A stretch of 10,000 nt of DNA from Monoplex corrugatus (Eukaryota; Mollusca; Gastropoda; Littorinimorpha; Ranellidae), in contig JAPXFY010000016.1 of assembly GCA_030674185.1 (NCBI GenBank), positions 45,565,412 to 45,575,411 on the forward strand. The letters run 5' to 3'. The translations under genes and the position numbers were made by a program. This document shows, one piece after another, positions 7,305-10,000 of the stretch. The stretch's first letter is position 1. Each line of letters begins with the position of its first letter. The notes under the pieces are model-generated. The model worked only from the letters and a program-made list of their open reading frames with translations, was not told where the DNA came from and searched no databases.

Positions 7305-9637
7305 ATGCAAAACCTCTCGTTATCTTTTCTTTGTCTATGTCCTACAAAACCTCTCGTTATCTTTTCTTTGTCTATGTCCTACAAAACCTCTCGTTATCTT
7401 TTCTTTGTCTATGTCCTACAAAACCTCTCGCTACTTTTCTTTGTCTATGTTCTACAAAACCTCTCGTTATCTTTTCTTTGTCTATGTCCTACAAAACCTC
7501 TCGTTATCTTTTCTTTGTCTATGTCCTACAAAACCTCTCGTTATCTTTTCTTTGTCTATGTCCTAAAAAAATCTCGTTATCTTTTCTTTCTCTATGTCCT
7601 GCAAAACCTCTCGTTATCTTTTCTTTGTCTATGTCCTGCAAAACCTCTCGTTATCTTTTCTTTGTCTATGTCCTACAAACCCTCTCGTTATCTTTTCTTT
7701 GTCTATGTCCTGCAAAACCTCTCGTTATCTTTTCTTTGTCTATGTCCTCCAAAACCTCTCGGTACCTTTTCTTTGTCTATGTCCTACAAAACCTCTCGGT
7801 ATCTTTTCTTTGTCTATGTCCTCCAAAACCTCTCGTATCTTTTCTTTGTCTATGTCCTACAAAACCTCTCGGTATCTTTTCTTTGTCTATGTCCTACAAA
7901 ACCTCTCGTTACCATTTCTTTGTCTATGTCCTACAAAACCTCTCGTTATCGTTTCTTTGTCTGTGTCCTACAAAACTTCTCGTTATCAATCTTTGTCTAT
8001 GTCCTACAAAACCTCTCGTTATCAATCTTTGTCTATGTCCTACAAAGCCTCTCGTTATCGTTTCTTTGTCTGTGTCCTGTAAAACCTCTCGTTATCGTTT
8101 CTTTGTCTGTGTCCTGTAAAACCTCTCGTTATCAATCTTTGTCTATGTCCTGTAAAACCTCTCGTTATCAATCTTTGTCTATGTCCTGTAAAACCTCTCG
8201 TTATCAATCTTTGTCTATGTCCTGCAAAACCTCTCGTTATCTTTTCTTTGTCTATGTCCTGTAAAACCTCTCGTTATCTTTTCTTTGTCTATGTCCTACA
8301 AAACCTCTCGTTATCAATCTTTGTCTATGTCCTACAAAACCTCTCGTTATCTGTTTCTTTTGTCTGTGTCCTGTAAAACCTCTCGTTATCAATCTTTGTC
8401 TATGTCCTACAAAACCTCTCGTTATCTTTTCTTTGTCTATGTCCTGTAAAAACCTCTCGTTATCAATCTTTGTCTATGTCCTAAAAACCTCTCGTTATCT
8501 TTTCTTTGTCTATGTCCTACAAAACCTTTCGTTATCAATCTTTGTCTATGTCCTTAAAAACCTCTCGTTATCGTTTCTTTGTCTGTGTCCTGTAAAACCT
8601 CTCGTTGTCGTTTCTTTGTCTGTGTCCTGTAAAACTTCTCGTTATCAATCTTTGTCTATGTCCTGTAAAATCTCTCGTTATCAATCTTTGTCTATGTCCT
8701 ACAAAACCTCTCGTTATCGTTTCTTTGTCTATGTCCTGTAAAACCTCTCGTTATCAATCTTTGTCTATGTCCTGTACAAAACCTCTCGTTATCAATCTTT
8801 GTCTATGTCCTGTAAAACCTCTCGTTATCAATCTTTGTCTGTGTCCTGTAAAACCTCTCGTTATCAATCTTTGTCTATTCTGTAAAACCTCTCGTTATCA
8901 ATCTTTGTCTATGTCCTGTAAAACCTCTCGTTATCATCTTTGTCTATGTCCTGCTAAAACCTCTCGTTATCAATCTTTGTCTATGTCCTGTAAAAACCCT
9001 TTCTCGTTATCATCTTTGTCTATGTCCTGCAAAACCTCTCGTTATCTTTTCTTTGTCTATGTCCTAAAAACCTCTCGTTATCTTTTCTTTGTCTATGTCC
9101 TACAAAACCTCTCGTTATCAATCTTTGTCTATGTCCTACAAAACTTCTCGTTATCTTTTCTTTGCTATGTCCTACAAAACCTCTCGTTATCTTTTGTCTT
9201 GTCCTACAAAACCTCTCGTTATCATTCTTTGTCTATGTCCTACAAAACCTCTCGTTATCAATCTTTGTCTATGTCCTACAAAACCTCTCGTTATCAATCT
9301 TTGTCTATGTCCTACAAAACCTCTCGTTATCAATCTTTGTCTATGTCCTACAAAACCTCTCGTTACAATCTTTGTCTTGTCCTACAAAACCTCTCGTTAT
9401 CAATCTTTGTCTATGTCCTACAAAACCTCTCGTTATCAATCTTTGTCTATGTCCTACAAAACCTCTCGTTATCTTTTCTTTGTTATGTCCTACAAAACCT
9501 CTCGTTATCAATCTTTGTCTGTGTCCTGCAAAACCTCTCGTTATCAATCTTTGTCTGTGTCCTGCAAAACCTCTCGTTATCTTTTCTTTGTCTGTGTCCT
9601 GCAAAACCTCTCGTTATCTTTTCTTTGTCTGTGTCCT
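7305..9637. repeat. 36-37 bp satellite array, about 64 copies with subfamilies
   Basis: The unit reads AAAACCTCTCGTTATC, then a variable segment, then TTTGTCTATGTCCTAC. Three sites vary. After GTTATC there is TTTTC, GTTTC or AATC. The next is TATG or TGTG. The unit end is CTAC, CTGC, CTGT or CTCC. The left part (7305-7900) is nearly all TTTTC type. GTTTC copies usually carry TGTG (about 7950, 8059, 8096, 8572, 8613). AATC copies first appear near 7984 and dominate later. A GGTATC/CTCC group is confined to about 7744-7880. Neighbouring copies resemble each other, as expected from local unequal exchange. Units lack forward stop codons, so long forward frames (7305-8264, 8605-9639) exist without being genes. 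Confidence 0.97.
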
Positions 9638-9639
9638 AA

Positions 9640-9960
9640 AGTTTGTATGCCTGTCGGTCTGTGTGCCTGTCCATGTATCTGTGTGACTGTCTTTCTGTCT
9701 GTCTGTCCGTCTGGCTATCTATCGGTATGCATGTCTCTCTGCCTATCTGTCTCTAGCTGTCTGTCTGCCTGTCTCTGTTTGTCTATCTGTCTGTCTGTCT
9801 GTCTGTCTGTTTCTTCTCTCTCTCTCTCTGTCTCTCTCTCTCTCTCTCTCTCAATCTCTGTATCTGTCTGCCTGCCTGTCTGTCTGTCTGTCTGTCTGTT
9901 TGTCTCTGTCTGTCTGTCTGTCTCTCTCTCTCTTCTTTCTCTCTCTCTTTCTCTTTTGCC
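9640..9960. repeat. TCTG / TC pyrimidine-rich microsatellite
   Basis: (TCTG)n with variants at about 9640-9810, (TC)n at about 9813-9852, more TCTG to about 9920, then TC/TTC. The plus strand is strongly pyrimidine-rich. Minus-strand frames encode Arg-Glu and Asp-Arg-Gln-Thr runs only. Confidence 0.95.
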
Positions 9961-10000
9961 TCTTTTTGTCACTCACACACTCTTACAAATCTTTTTTTTT
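9961..10000. other. Window end, T-rich
   Basis: A short tail with an ACTCACACACTC patch and a terminal run of T cut by the window edge. Nothing is recognised. Confidence 0.6.

Noticed and set aside
7305..9637. CRISPR array
   Set aside because: Units are head to tail with no unique spacers, the sequence context is eukaryotic, and there are no cas genes.
7305..9639. 319- and 344-codon frames as a candidate repeat protein
   Set aside because: The 37 bp unit is not a multiple of three and lacks forward stops, so every forward frame cycles through the same peptide. Indels are tolerated anywhere.

Overview
This window looks like repeat-dense, non-coding DNA from an animal nuclear genome. The evidence is long (AC)n, (AG)n, (TTTA)n and (TCTG)n microsatellites, three large minisatellite or satellite arrays, and a decayed non-LTR retrotransposon of RTE-like type. 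No compact gene arrangement, ribosome binding sites or operons are visible. Abundant AC/AG/AAAC microsatellites together with an RTE-like remnant would fit a marine invertebrate, perhaps a mollusc. That assignment is inference, because no taxon-specific gene is present.

Layout: 1-770 holds about 14 copies of a 53-59 bp minisatellite. 771-1098 is unique sequence with nothing recognisable. About 1100-2155 is a broken minus-strand fragment of a reverse transcriptase, running from the degenerate catalytic xDD box to the C-terminus. Inside it, 1439-1705 has become five tandem copies of a 55 bp piece of the element itself. 2227-2740 is a compound AC/AAAC/AGAC microsatellite in which a core of about 40 bp recurs three times. 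2740-3620 alternates unique sequence, possibly two minus-strand exon-like pieces, with a long GA-rich microsatellite. 3624-3990 is (AC)n, (CT)n and (GT)n in succession, so its two ends are complementary. 3991-4429 is unique. 4430-4787 is TTTA-rich. 4790-5370 is unique and AT-rich, with a weak tRNA-like A/B-box pair. 5374-5533 is (AC)n, followed by an A/purine-rich stretch. 5848-6035 is alternating GT/GC/GTGC sequence. 6065-7063 is about 36 copies of a 27 bp minisatellite that stays open in all three forward frames. 7064-7304 is a short unique spacer with (AAC)n. 7305-9637 is about 64 copies of a 36-37 bp satellite with visible subfamilies. 9640-9960 is a TCTG/TC microsatellite running nearly to the end.

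I find no intact protein-coding gene, rRNA, confident tRNA, CRISPR array or multi-gene system. Nearly all long open frames are by-products of repeats whose units lack stop codons. The most interesting content is how the repeats arose: a micro-satellite born inside a dead retrotransposon, and two arrays that make long but probably meaningless open frames. I see no convincing new biological system.
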